Source of the DNA: Schistosoma mansoni
Taxonomy: Eukaryota; Platyhelminthes; Trematoda; Strigeidida; Schistosomatidae
DNA length: 64,000 bases
Assembly: GCF_000237925.1 (NCBI RefSeq)
Contig: NW_017386033.1
Location: forward strand, 1,040,379 to 1,104,378
Direction: 5' to 3'
The position numbers and the translations under genes are program-made. The notes below the pieces were generated by a model. That model had not been told where the DNA came from. It made no database searches and was given only the letters and a program-made list of their open reading frames with translations. Within the stretch, counting starts at the first letter, position 1; every line of letters begins with the position of its first letter. Positions 34,342-46,200 of this stretch are shown here, piece after piece.

Positions 34342-35205
34342 TCACCCATTATTTACATGATAGTTCAATTTCTCTCTTTTACGAACTTCGTAAATATTTT
34401 TATATTGCTGTAAAGTTGGCGGACGTTTTCTATTGGGCAGTGAATCCATTCTCCGATTATTATTGTTCATCCGGTGATTTTCCTTCTGATGGTTACTTTG
34501 TACTTCATCACCATAGTATATATTCTCTCCTTTACTGGTTTTTATGTTTTCTCTAAACAATTTGTCCATATCGACATCATAATTCTTCAAATCAAACTTT
34601 GCATTGGAATTTCGATCAGTATCTTCAGCATATTTATCGAATAGCTGACTTAAATCGGTGTTACTGTAATCTTTGGAGGCAAAAGCATCATTATTTAAAA
34701 CTTCTTTGTTATTGAAACTGCGTGGTCTATCAATTTCAGCATATTTCGTTATACTATTTTTAGGTATATGTTTAAATACCTGACTAGTTCCGCTTTGTTT
34801 TTGAGTCTGTTTTTCATATTTTGTTGTCTCTTCGTCTATATAACCGGATTCCGAATAATCTTGATTTTTTTCCCTAACATCGGATTGGTCACCATTATTT
34901 TCATAATCGTCATTGCTGCTAAAATCATTTAAATCGGGTCTCCTGAAAAGGTCTTCATAACCTCGGTTATTTATCGAATGTTTTCCAGAATTATCATCAT
35001 CTCCGTCAGTGTTGAATGTTGTTCTCTGTTTTAACTGAGTTACGTATTCGGACTTTTTTTCAATCTGTCCCTTGAATTTTGGTAGAACAACTGTAACATA
35101 GTCAGGATTCTGACCATTGTCTGATATATAAGACTGTAAGGAACAGTAAGGAAACAGAGAGAAACCTAGTATTATTATCTGTAAGACAGTTAAGACCCAA
35201 TTCAT
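34342..35205 (-). CDS. Secreted acidic/Asn-rich low-complexity protein with KHIPK block
   Basis: Single-exon 287-aa protein of unknown function. I start it at ATG 35205; the frame opens slightly upstream but has no earlier ATG. Residues 1-24 are a signal peptide (MNWVLTVLQIIILGFSLFPY...). YVTVVLPK (36-43) and VFKHIPKN (143-150) align with YYVVRSPK (36-43) and VIKHIPKS (140-147) of the 594-aa protein at 17813, at nearly the same residue numbers. Between and after them it is rich in Asp, Asn, Ser, Lys and Glu (e.g. DLNDFSSNDDYENNGDQSDV). Later segments include DLKNYDVDMDKLFRENIKT and a basic stretch near PNRKRPP. No known domain. Paralogy with the 17.8 kb gene is inferred from the motifs, signal peptide and proximity. 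Confidence 0.82.
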   Translation of the reverse strand: MNWVLTVLQIIILGFSLFPYCSLQSYISDNGQNPDYVTVVLPKFKGQIEKKSEYVTQLKQRTTFNTDGDDDNSGKHSINNRGYEDLFRRPDLNDFSSNDDYENNGDQSDVREKNQDYSESGYIDEETTKYEKQTQKQSGTSQVFKHIPKNSITKYAEIDRPRSFNNKEVLNNDAFASKDYSNTDLSQLFDKYAEDTDRNSNAKFDLKNYDVDMDKLFRENIKTSKGENIYYGDEVQSNHQKENHRMNNNNRRMDSLPNRKRPPTLQQYKNIYEVRKREKLNYHVNNG

Positions 35206-35239
35206 TCTTGCTAATTTTATATCTTTCACTGATATTTAT

Positions 35240-35243
<4 letters not shown>

Positions 35244-35279
<36 letters not shown>
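35244..35279. repeat. (AT)n microsatellite
   Basis: About 18 AT units, 39 bases upstream of the start codon of the minus-strand gene, so within its 5' flank. Confidence 0.95.
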
Positions 35280-35281
<2 letters not shown>

Positions 35282-35764
35282 TTTTCATTATGATTATAAC
35301 TATCAAATCAAATTATTCTTTTATCAAATATTTAACTAGATAATCGCCTCATAAACATTTCTGTACTATGCGATGAACTATTGATCGTTATTCAATTGTT
35401 CAATATTCTGGAGAATATTTCATGCTGTTTAAAGCCTATACCGAATATACTGATTGGAGTTTTATGAAATTTTAATACATTTTGTTTGAATAAATTATTG
35501 TATGCATTTAAAATTGAAATATGTTGACAAAACAATGATGAGTACATTTACCAGACTATCAGACAAGTTATATGATAGTTACTTACATACGTAATAACTT
35601 ACCTACACCTGTTACCACCGATTCATTACAGTAAGAAATTACAGAAAGTCTCCATAAAATATGAGAATCATACATTGAATACTTCATTTTCAAATTTCTA
35701 TCATTTGTCTTTCATAGTCTGTATGACTCTTCTTATTTGCAATTCCTCTCTATTTGCATTTCCA

Positions 35765-35880
35765 TTCTCTTCAAATTGATCCTCTTAGCCTTCTGTGTCA
35801 GGGTTTGCAATTCCGACTGGTGTTACATACTACTTATGCCGACAGACATAAGTAGCATACACCACAATCCTAATGATAAA
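35765..35880 (-). mobile_element. Family A LTR remnant
   Basis: TACTACTTATGCCGACAGAC, then ATAAGTAGCATACACCACA matches the palindrome-bearing edge of the family A LTR (as at 40900-40945 and 51160-51194). Old fragment. Confidence 0.55.
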
Positions 35881-36650
35881 ATAAATAAACAAGATTGTTA
35901 CGTAATTTTTAATCATTAATTGCAATTAGTTAGACACTTTTCATAATCAGTGTGTTATTTTTCAGTACAGAATAATGTGTTTAAAAATCGAATCTGATGA
36001 AACTATTTATCGGTGTTCACATTAACTTCGTTTTTTACTTTCTTGGATCGAATTACGTTGACGTTGAAGTGATGATAAGTTTTCCGTTTTTATGCTTGAT
36101 GATGTCTGCCCAGAACCATAGAATTTGCTAATTCATGCGCCCTGAACGGTAATGAAAAAGGAACGGATTAATAACATAAATTTTACTTTCAGTTCAAAAA
36201 ATGTACAGAAGCAAAGAGCATTTTCAGACTTAGTGGTAAACTTAACATTCTGGGAAGATTTTTTAAGTATCCCAAAACACTTTTTTGTGTCAAGTTCAAA
36301 AATAAAAGTGTTAAATAACGTTAAAATAAATTGTTTATCCATGTGAATAGTAATGAAATGAAAGTAAAATAACCTTGTGTTTCAGTAGTATTTTTACTTA
36401 TCTCTCTCATTAATGATTATCAACAATCTTACAGAAAATGAAGAACTCTTCGAGATTTGAGTTATTATCAGATTGTTATTGTTCAAGTCATCATGAATTG
36501 TAAAATTGAAGGGGTACAAAAAGAATTAAAAATTGTTACAATGAAACAAATAACAGAAGGCGCTTTAATTGTTTTTGTTACAAATATACTTGTTATCAAC
36601 ATTATCTTGAATGAATGGTACAGCGTTTAAAATTCTGTTGGTAAGTTATG
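35880..36650. other. Intergenic, nothing recognised
   Basis: AT-rich, no feature supported. Confidence 0.35.
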
Positions 36651-36654
36651 AACA

Positions 36655-36765
36655 TAACGAACATCTGGTGCAGACGTAAAGGCGAGGATTGGCAGAGTAA
36701 GGGCAGCATTCCTACAGTTGGAGTACATATGGAACTCAAAAAAACTGTCTGTCAATATCAAAGTC
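36655..36765 (+). mobile_element. RTE-clade LINE (family 2), internal scrap
   Basis: CGTAAAGGCGAGGATTGGCA, then GAGTAAGGGCAGCATTCCT is the complement of the thumb-region coding near 59900-59940; it reads R-x-R-I-G-R-V-R-A-A-F on the + strand. Confidence 0.65.
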
Positions 36766-36879
36766 ACGTACCTATATTATCTGTTTATCTGATCATCATA
36801 AGATTCGCCCGCATCGATGTTCCCGAATTATCTAAGATTCCTCCACCATGCGTCCTTAATTTTTCAAATTGAAAATCCT

Positions 36880-37685
36880 AAAACTCCCACGGTAAAATTT
36901 CGATGATGTATGTTGTTTTTTAAGGTTAGTGTTTTATGACAGCGTTATTTTTACGGTATTATATTGCAAAGACTGTACTCTTTACTACTCTTTTATCTGA
37001 GTTAGGGATGAGCTGTAACATTAGAAGTGTTACTGGAGAAATAGTGCTTCAGTAGATTTCTAATTATTCTTGGTTATTCAATCTTGATAGATTTTCTCGG
37101 TGACATACCATACTACTTACTAATTGAAAGTAGATTGAGTTTTTCACTTTACTTAGGCCAGTTACCACTCGTGTAGGAGCATAGACCAAACACCAGCACT
37201 CTCCATCCAACACTGTCCTGCACAATCCTTTCTAGTTCTTTCCAGTTAACATTCATCCTTTTCATATCTGCTTCTATTTCCCGACGTAATGTCTTCTTCA
37301 GCCTTCCTATTTTCCTCTTTCCTTCAACATTCAAAGTTAGTGCTTGCCTCGTGATGCAGTTTGGCGATTTCCTCAATGTATGTCCGATCCACTTCCAACG
37401 TCTTTTCCTAATTTCCTCTTCAGCTGGAAGCTGGTTTGTCCTCTCCCACAGAAGGCTGTTGCTGATGGTATCCGGTCAATGAATGTTGAGTATTTTGCGT
37501 AGACAACTATTTATAAATACTTGTACCTTCTTGACGATGGATGTAGTAGTTCTCCACATTTCAGCTCTGTACAGTAGGACTGACTGTGTTGACATTCGTA
37601 TTGAAGATTGTGACTTTGAAGTTAGTTGAGAGTTGTTTTGAGTTCCATATGTTCTTCGATCGTGGGAATGTGGTTCTTGTTTTAC
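36880..37685 (-). mobile_element. RTE-clade LINE (family 2), 5' UTR scrap plus 3' end
   Basis: 37155-37670 is the family 2 3' end on the minus strand: [39 protein letters not shown], and the upstream YRAEMWRTTTSIVKKVQVFI (37476-37560). 36880-37045 resembles the 5' UTR (compare 23060-23200), so two pieces of the family lie side by side. The CR1 element begins at its right edge. Confidence 0.75.
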
Positions 37686-37689
37686 CAAT

Positions 37690-39040
37690 CCCCAGTTATC
37701 TTTATGATTATAGAAAAAATTGTTGGTGACGAACTCTCCGACTACTTGCTTACTGAAAAAGTTATCAATGACTCTCAAAATGGATATCTTAGAGATTTAC
37801 CTTGTATGATCTGCCATTTTGATTTCTTTAATTTAGCCTTTACTCAACGTAATCGCGGGTACCTTGTCTTAGTGTTATACTTTGACACTTAAAAAGCTTT
37901 CGATATGGTTAACCACCAACTTCTTACAGACAAACTCGCTTCTTACGGGGTCCGAAACCTTCTGTTTGTTTGGCTTGGTCAACTCCCCAGACACTGATAT
38001 CAAATAGTTAAAATTAATTCTTCCTTGTCGAACGCTGTCCCTGTCAGAATTGGTGTAAATCAAGGTAGTGTCCTAGACCGTTTGCTCATTTTAGTTTTTG
38101 TCAGTGATATTTGTGAATGTTTTTGTGAGAGTAATCCCCTTCTGTATGAAGATGATCTTAAAGTAGTGTATTGCTTTTCTCCTAATAAACTGAACAATAT
38201 GCAAAATTGCATCAGCATGGAGCTTAACGAGGTAGCGCGCTGCTGCTCAAGATGGCAGTTAGAGCTTAACACGGCTAAATGTGCATAGATATGCTTCGGT
38301 AATATATCACTCAACTTAGATCCTACCATAAGTGGCAATGTGTTATCTAAGCTACATACAGTAGTGGACTTAGGTACTCCTGCAATTTGTCCTTTATAGG
38401 ACAGGTCTCGAAACAGACCTCCAGGTTTCAACGTCTTATGGGTTATATATTTCGAAACCTCCATAACGACTCACGTATTTTGATAAAGTATGAGTTCGAC
38501 CACTCCAAGAACACCGCACGTCTATTCTTAATAGTGTTCACATAAAGAATAAATTAAGGATGAAATCCGTTTAGAGACGATTTACACTTCGCATTCTTGG
38601 GACTGACTGTACCTTAAATTATAAGTCCAGATGTATTAAACTTGGGCTCGTCTCTTTATGAAGGAGGAGACTCAAACTAAGTCTAATCTTTCTCCTTCAA
38701 AACACCTAATAAACTATCCTCTACATTCAGTAAAGTAATTCAATATGCAGAAACTACTAGTTACAGCATCAGTAACTCCATATCATTAGTGAAACAAACC
38801 CATTCTAAATCATCTCTCTATACGAATTACATTTAACAGTCAATTTTCCAGTCTCTGGAATAATTTACCACACTCGTATATCTTATTCCACAAGTGAGAT
38901 TATAAGAAATTTGAAAGTTCAGACGCTTTTATTACTGAATTTTCTAGATAAACCTCCTTATCCGCTGTTACTTCACACTAACACCGTCCCTTGTAACTTT
39001 AACCAATTTGAATAATATCTAACACGAACAGTACATCATA
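37690..39040 (+). mobile_element. CR1-clade LINE (SR1-like), reverse transcriptase and 3' end
   Basis: The + strand encodes the reverse-transcriptase palm of CR1/jockey type: KAFDMVNHQLLTDKLASYGV, then GVNQGSVLDRLLILVFVSDI (QGSVL block), then YEDDLK in the place of YADDLK (about 38146), then RWQLELNTAKC. The end (38830-38950) carries the FSSLWNNLPHS motif typical of this clade's C terminus. Stops interrupt it; the 5' portion is absent. The tail at 1-345 is another copy. Confidence 0.85.
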
Positions 39041-40060
39041 AAATAATCTGGCAGACACATTATGGCAGACCTGACTGATCTATCGTAGTAATTATTGCTT
39101 TTGTCCTTCTGTGATTTCTCCTTCTTTTTTGGTTTCTCTTGTTGTTGGTGTTTATAATCAATTCGTTATGGTTCAGAAAATGACCTTAAATGCATTGTTC
39201 ATACATCAACAGGATGCCCACATAAAAGAAATGAAAAGTTCCTGGCCGATTCATTTCATTGCAGTAATACATGTCATAAATGTACTACCTAAACATTTCT
39301 TGAAATAGTAAACTTAAAATAATCCTATATCACATGTTTGTTCTCTACATTTAATGTCACTATTCATACCAAGCTGATCATGCCTGTAAACTGGTATAAA
39401 TTCTGTGATGATTATTTTCAGAATATACATATATTATATGTGGAAACGAAGATAATTTAATTGGATTATAGACGAGTATAGTTGATAAAAACAAATTTTC
39501 ACAACAATCCCAATGATATATAAGAACATTCGTCTAAATTAGATCGAATAGTTTCAACTCAAATCCCAATGATGTTGATTGGAAAGATAATATATGAAAA
39601 CTCTGATAAATTTGTAGGACAACATTTAGAATGAAGGGGATTATAGTATTGAATTTATCTCACTTCTACTCACTGGTCCTATAACTATATAATTTTGGGT
39701 AGGTAAAAATTTGGAGAAGGCGAGTAGAGATGAATTTGATTGGCTTAATACGACATGACCTTCAAATCTCCTCTCATTCATTGGGATTGATTTATAAACA
39801 TAAGATAGAAATAATGGTTCTCTTAAATGTAGCTGAGTAGATTTTTATTCGGAAATTTACTTCTGCTTAGAAACGTTGTGAGCGAAAGCATAAAACTCTT
39901 TACTTACCTCGAGATTTAGTAAAGAATAAGGATTAAGTCGTAACGAAATTCAAGACAAAAATCATAATAATCATTTTATTCTCTCATTTCGTTTATGAAA
40001 CACTAGAGTTTATTTTATAGTGAGTGTGATATGCATAAATTATAGAAGCGCCCATATTGT
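39040..40060. other. Upstream region of the NPDC1 homolog
   Basis: AT-rich DNA without a recognised repeat; must contain the promoter and 5' UTR of the gene at 40066, but I cannot point to a defined element. Confidence 0.35.
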
Positions 40061-40065
40061 CAATA

Positions 40066-40246
40066 ATGTTCTCTTTTGTTAAATACATAACTTTTACGCT
40101 TTTTATCATTATCAACTACAATTTAACATATGGTCGGATAGGATATTTCAATCAATTTAAACGATTTGATACTGGTCTCCTATCAGAAGGCTTACCAATG
40201 TGGCTAGAAAAACGTGAGGAATTTGAAGTTCCCTATGGCTATGATA
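40066..40246 (+). other. NPDC1: NPDC1 exon 1 (signal peptide exon)
   Basis: ATG 40066 begins the signal peptide; donor A|GTAAGTT leaves phase 1. The frame is open slightly upstream but without an ATG. Confidence 0.85.
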
Positions 40247-43200
40247 GTAAGTTATTAAATACCAGTTTTGTATCTTTTAAGTTAAAGTAAATTGTATGTT
40301 TGTATTCGCCTGCTTTTAAGCTTTTTTGTGATGTATGAACTGTTGCTATATTTTGTGCCTTTTTTAAGTTACTGTTAATTTATTACGGAAGTGTTACTCA
40401 GTTCTCTTCCACTTATGGAGTAGTTATGCCGTTATGGTAATTCCTTAATTTTCTTTGTGTGTTTATGGGTTTTGAGTCATGGTTAAATTGAGTGTAACAA
40501 AGAACTGACCCTCTTTCTACCTTCATCTTCTGATTGACCACTGGGTCAGAAGGGACTCTAGGACCGATAGTTGTTGGCGTCCTAGTTGTTCAGCTGTCAA
40601 TATGTCAGTTGGCGAACAGGTGACTGATCCTACTGGTAATACGAGTGAACTAATAAATAATTGGAATGTAACTAACGAGAACTCAGGGGGGGGGACAACC
40701 AAGTTATTGTTTATTACAAAATTACACAGCTGTTTAGTAAAATGTGGAAATGATAAAATAAATACTTCATTTGAAAATCTTCCAACAATTATCTCAAACT
40801 TCATTGCCTTTATATTTATGCTCTGTTGACAAGCCCGTTTTCTTCAATTCGATCTTCGCAACCTTCTGCTGCCAGGCACTCCACTTCTGATTGGTGTCAC
40901 ATACTACTTATGTCGATAGAAATAAGTGGCATACATCACAGGACTACAGACAGAGGTCATACAATTGCTTTTCTGCCATTACGGCCCAATCACAAGCGAC
41001 TCAAAACAACTCAAACCAAGGAAACAACCTGTTTCTGATTCCTTTCGATTTAATACAAACTGTTCGCTACAGCTTGATAATACACTAGGATGGACATTTT
41101 GATTCCATTTTGCCACAAAAGCACATTCCATAACTTCATGGCTGAGAATATTGTTGAGTGTCTACTCAACTTTGGTTGGTAAAAAGTCATAAGCTGTAGG
41201 ACTAGGCAGTTAAGATGAGAGTAACAAACAAGGTCAGTGGTTATGAATGAAGCTTACGAAATTTCTTAAAACTATAGCTGTGTGGCGTATCAGTGAAGAA
41301 CATGAGTTTGATTCTTACGAAAGTCTATAGTTCATAACACAGAAGACTCCTATGGTGAAGTAAAACAATTATAGGTAAAATTCTTTGACTTTGCATAACT
41401 CGTCATCTGGAATCAATTCATAGAAAATAAGCTCAAACAATATGGTATTACATACATGTTATTCTTTTTTAAGATCACAGTTTAGTTTATAGTTAGGTGT
41501 AAAAACAAGTGAAATAATTTACCAAAATTTAATATTAAATATTAATATTAAATGCTTTATAAATTATGAAAATAATAATTTTTATGTGTAAATCAGTTAT
41601 GTTATTCGGATTAACTGATTAATTCAGTAACATCTGGTCTTTTTTCGGTTATCTTGTTTCAAAACACGTCGAATTAGGCTTCAAAAAGTAATATGTGTAA
41701 AACTAAAGGATAAAACCAAACTTTCATATTGTCAAGAAAGTAACTGAAATAGTGATTTTCTTACTTACGCCTGTTACCCCTCGTGATGGAGCATAGACCG
41801 CCCATCAACATTCTCCATCCAACTCTGTCCCGAGCAATCCTTTCTGGTTGCTATTGATCCTTTTCATGTTTGCTTCCAATTACTGACGTAGTGTATTCTT
41901 CGGCCTTCCTCTTTTCCATTTCCCTTCAGGATTCCAGGTAAGCTCTTACCTTGTGATGAGGAAATAGTAATGTATAGGTAAAATTGCAAGTCAGTTAAAT
42001 ACACAGTCAACTTTCACTTCCTTTTTATAAAGTACAAATATATAAAAGAATAGTGATAATTAATTAAACATTGACTTTTTGATAACTTACAACTGTAAAG
42101 TGTAAAACTGAAGGATAAATATTTCCGATTAACATTTTGTTTTCGGTTAGTTTAATCAAGATAACATAATCCCTGGGCAGACATCCATATAATTAGACAA
42201 ACTTTAAATTGTTTTGTCCTGATTAGTGTGTTTTAATCTTATCTATGGTACAGTTATTCATTTACTTTCAAATTATGGACTTAGATTTAATTACATAACT
42301 CTTGCATATTTCGAAGGCAACTGTGACCTGCACTAAATGTACACTTCTGCGAAGTTTAAAAAATCTATTTAAGATGTGTCCACTACACTTTAATTTTCAG
42401 TGGTTATTCAACTTATATTCATCCATGTTGAAAATTACGTTTAAAATAATAATTATCCTTATTTTATAAGAGTATTTTTTTATCGTTATTATATTAAATG
42501 TAGTAAATGAGGCTGGTTTGGTTGTCCCCGAAACTCTAACAAGCTGTTGTATCCGTGGCGCCGGTAGTGTACGTGTAGGCTCTGTTGTATCCGGATCGCC
42601 AACTGTCATATCTGGGGAGTCATCGCTGTTATATCTGGAAGCACTCTGTTGAGTCCCCAGTCTTACTGCTTATACTTGACAAACGAGAACCACTGAGATT
42701 CCTTGATCCTATTCCTATACTTTGAAACAGGTTCCACTTCAGTTCCAACAGGTCAAAGTAAGAACACAAAAGATTTATTGGCTATACGAAACCATGCCCC
42801 CAAACAAGTCCTGAAATCAAATCATCGTTTGACCAAAATACAATCATTTATGTATGAATTTTTACACACATTTCATAATAGCACATATGGGAAGAAATAG
42901 ATAGGGTTATTATCAAGACGCATACTGAATACAGTTCAGGTGAATTGATACAAGGAATCATCATACTGAATGAAAGTTCACATTCTCATATCAAACAAAG
43001 TTTACACTGAGCTGGTACAAAAAATATTGACCTTAAAATGCCACATTGAACAAAGTTCACACCTGTTCCCTTGACTGAGATTCAAAATCAACTGATTTAA
43101 AAAATAATGTCATCTTATCCCATCATATCAGAAGTTGAGTTGATAACTGTAAAATTGAATCCAACCATATGTAATAATATCTATTACTCATAAATCTGAC

Positions 43201-46200
43201 TGTTACCTTATTCTCTTCAACTCATGATAAACTGAAATTTTAGGCTTTTGGATCTTGGTTTGATGGCTTAAAAGTAACGTGATCTCTATGAGACCTGAAA
43301 TCTAATCTTATGACACGGATGTGGTTATGGTTATCTATTTTTGAAGATTCCCAAATAAGAATATAACACTTATCCAACTTCCTCAAAAATATCTTTAGAT
43401 AATGTTATTTCGTACTGAAAGTTTATTTCAGATAGAAACAAACTTCACTATATTAAACTCAAATGATCGACATTCGCTAAAGTTTGTTAATCGATTTAAA
43501 CATTTATTCTGAAAATCATTAAACTGTTCAAACTAACTATTTACAACAAATTTTTTAACCTTTTCAGGTATTTCAAGGGCACTGAAAGATCGTAGTAATT
43601 TGGAACTCGATGAAATAAACCGAATTATCAGTTACAGCAACATTAACCATCCTTTCATGGAATTTTTTGATAGTAAATTAAATCGTAAGTTATCTGGTCT
43701 GTTTTCTTTTAAATAGTACCTTAGAGTAGAATTTAGAATAAACTATGTGGCATTTAAGCACATTTATGTGATATAATGAGAAATTTAAAATATCTCCACT
43801 TAACACAATGGAATTTTGTCATATGATAGTGCGATCCATAACCGAATTCATACTAGCACTAGACTAGATACTCAATCGGTGCTCCATACTCAGCTGGGAT
43901 CACTTTATTTCAGGTACACCATTTACGATCAAATACATCAAACTGATCATGAATGTAAACTGCTATGATTTTTGTAATTTTCAAGATGTATTATTATTAT
44001 TATTACTATAAATATAGGGAGAGCCAGAACAGAGACAAGACAGTAAATTTATTTAACAAAACAACAGTAGTCTATGCACGTAATAAACACATAATAGAAA
44101 TAAATGATAGGATGACCTCACTTACTGAAACCTGATGGGAAAGTCATATTACTTACTTACGCCTGTTACTCCCAATGGAGCATAGGTCACCGACCAGCAT
44201 TCTCCAACCCACTCTGTCCTGGTCCACCCTTTCTAGTTCTATCCAGTTGTTGTTCATTCTTCTCATCTCTGTCTCCATTTTTCGGCGTAATGTGTTATTT
44301 GGTCTTCCTCTCCTCCATTGGCCTTCAGGATTCCATGTGAGGACTTGCCTTGTGACGCAATTGGGTGACTTCCTCAATGTGTGTTCTATCTAATTCCAGC
44401 GCTTCTTCCTGATATATATATATATATATACGTATTCAATGCTCTAAATCCTTAAGAACAAACTGATCCATGTTGTATTAATTTAATTTAATACCTATCA
44501 TATTCAATTGTTATCATATTCAGTCGTATAATAAAAGTTTCGTATAGAAGTAGTGTAATAAAGTCACGAGTAAGTATCCACTAATGGTGGTTAATACATG
44601 GTGATTAACTTTATTTCAAATATACCGAGTTTACAGAAAACAAAATCGTAACTAGAGAGGTATCTAGTAATAGTCTAAAGCTTTTGCTTAACATTCTAAT
44701 TGTTTATGAAAACAAAAAGTCTAACTTACATAACTTTGATGTTAGCGAAAATTTCCCATTTCTTAAACTACATTTACGTTATTTTCCAAATCTAAGTTTG
44801 GCTATTTGTTCTCTGAAGAAGTGGCTAAGACTGAGTCGCGAAACGTCAGAAAATCTAATTTTTCTACTCATTGCGACATTACAAATATATTATTTATTTA
44901 TAACTCTCATAACTGTTTGTATAGGTTTCTGAAGAGAAAGTGGAACTTTGCTGCAGTAAGATATATATCTGACTCCAGCGCTTTAGCTGGTATACTATTT
45001 GATCCTTCTACCTTCTCACTGATGATCTGTCTGATAACCTTAATGACATATATTGTTGGTCCAGTATCAACTGTAGGGTGTGTGTACTGCTTCGATTTCC
45101 GGTGGGTTCAGTGGTCCTTGTCTATTCAAGAGCTCATCAAAATACTCTACCCGCCCGTTCCGCTGCCCTTAATCCTCACTACTTGGTTTGCACTCACGGT
45201 TCCTGACTGGTTGCTCTGATCTACCATATTTCCCGTCTACTTTTTTCGTTCTGTCAAATCGTTGTCTCAGATTTCCTTCTCGTACAGCTTTTCCGCTGCT
45301 GTTGCTAGATCTCCCATGTATTTGTGTTTGTCAGCTCCAATGATCCTCTTCATTCTCTTGTTTGTTTCTGTGAATTCAGTTTGTGTCTCGACTTTCTCCG
45401 TTGCTGTTCATCTGCTGTTAATTGCTGTCTTCTTGTTCTCCCTTTCTTGAATCTTGTTCAGGGTTTCGATGGAGATCCACTCCTTATGATGACGCTTACT
45501 GAGGCACAGAAATCTCGTTGATTTGATGTGATTGCTTCTTTAATCCTCTGTAAGTCAGTTTCCATAGTGACTCCCTATTCTCTGAGTAGATCATTTAACG
45601 CCTACAACCTGTTGTTCAGTTGTGTCTTGAATTCGTTGAGTTTGTCGATATCTGTTAGAAAGTCTGTATCAAACCTCCGATTGTCCAGTACTTCTTTAGC
45701 TTCAGTTTCATCTTAGCCACAACCAGGTGATGATCTGAAATTATATCAACTACTCTCTCTGTTCTTACGAATTCTATCTACATTCTGAGATTTGCATTGA
45801 TGTAAATGCTGTCGATTTCGCTTTCCCTAGTGTGATACGGTAAAACCGATGAAAACCCATGTATGCATCGATGAGTGGAAATGCTGCTATCTATAACTGT
45901 GTTGTTGGAAGCACATAGTTTTCCAGTCTCTCAATATTTTCGTTCTTTCCCTAAATTCATATCACTCCATGGTGCCTTTATACTGGGTGTTAACCATATC
46001 AGACTTAGTGTTCTGATTTCCTAACAGGATGTTCAGTTCCCTTCCTCGACAGTTTTCTACGATGGAATTCAGCCCCATAAAGTCGGTCTCCAACATCTGC
46101 GCTACTAACATTAGTGTGTGCACAACATTGGATACCGTTCATTGTGACCCCCTACTTCTTTGTTTTGAAGATTGATTCGATGATTCTAGATCCATGAAAT

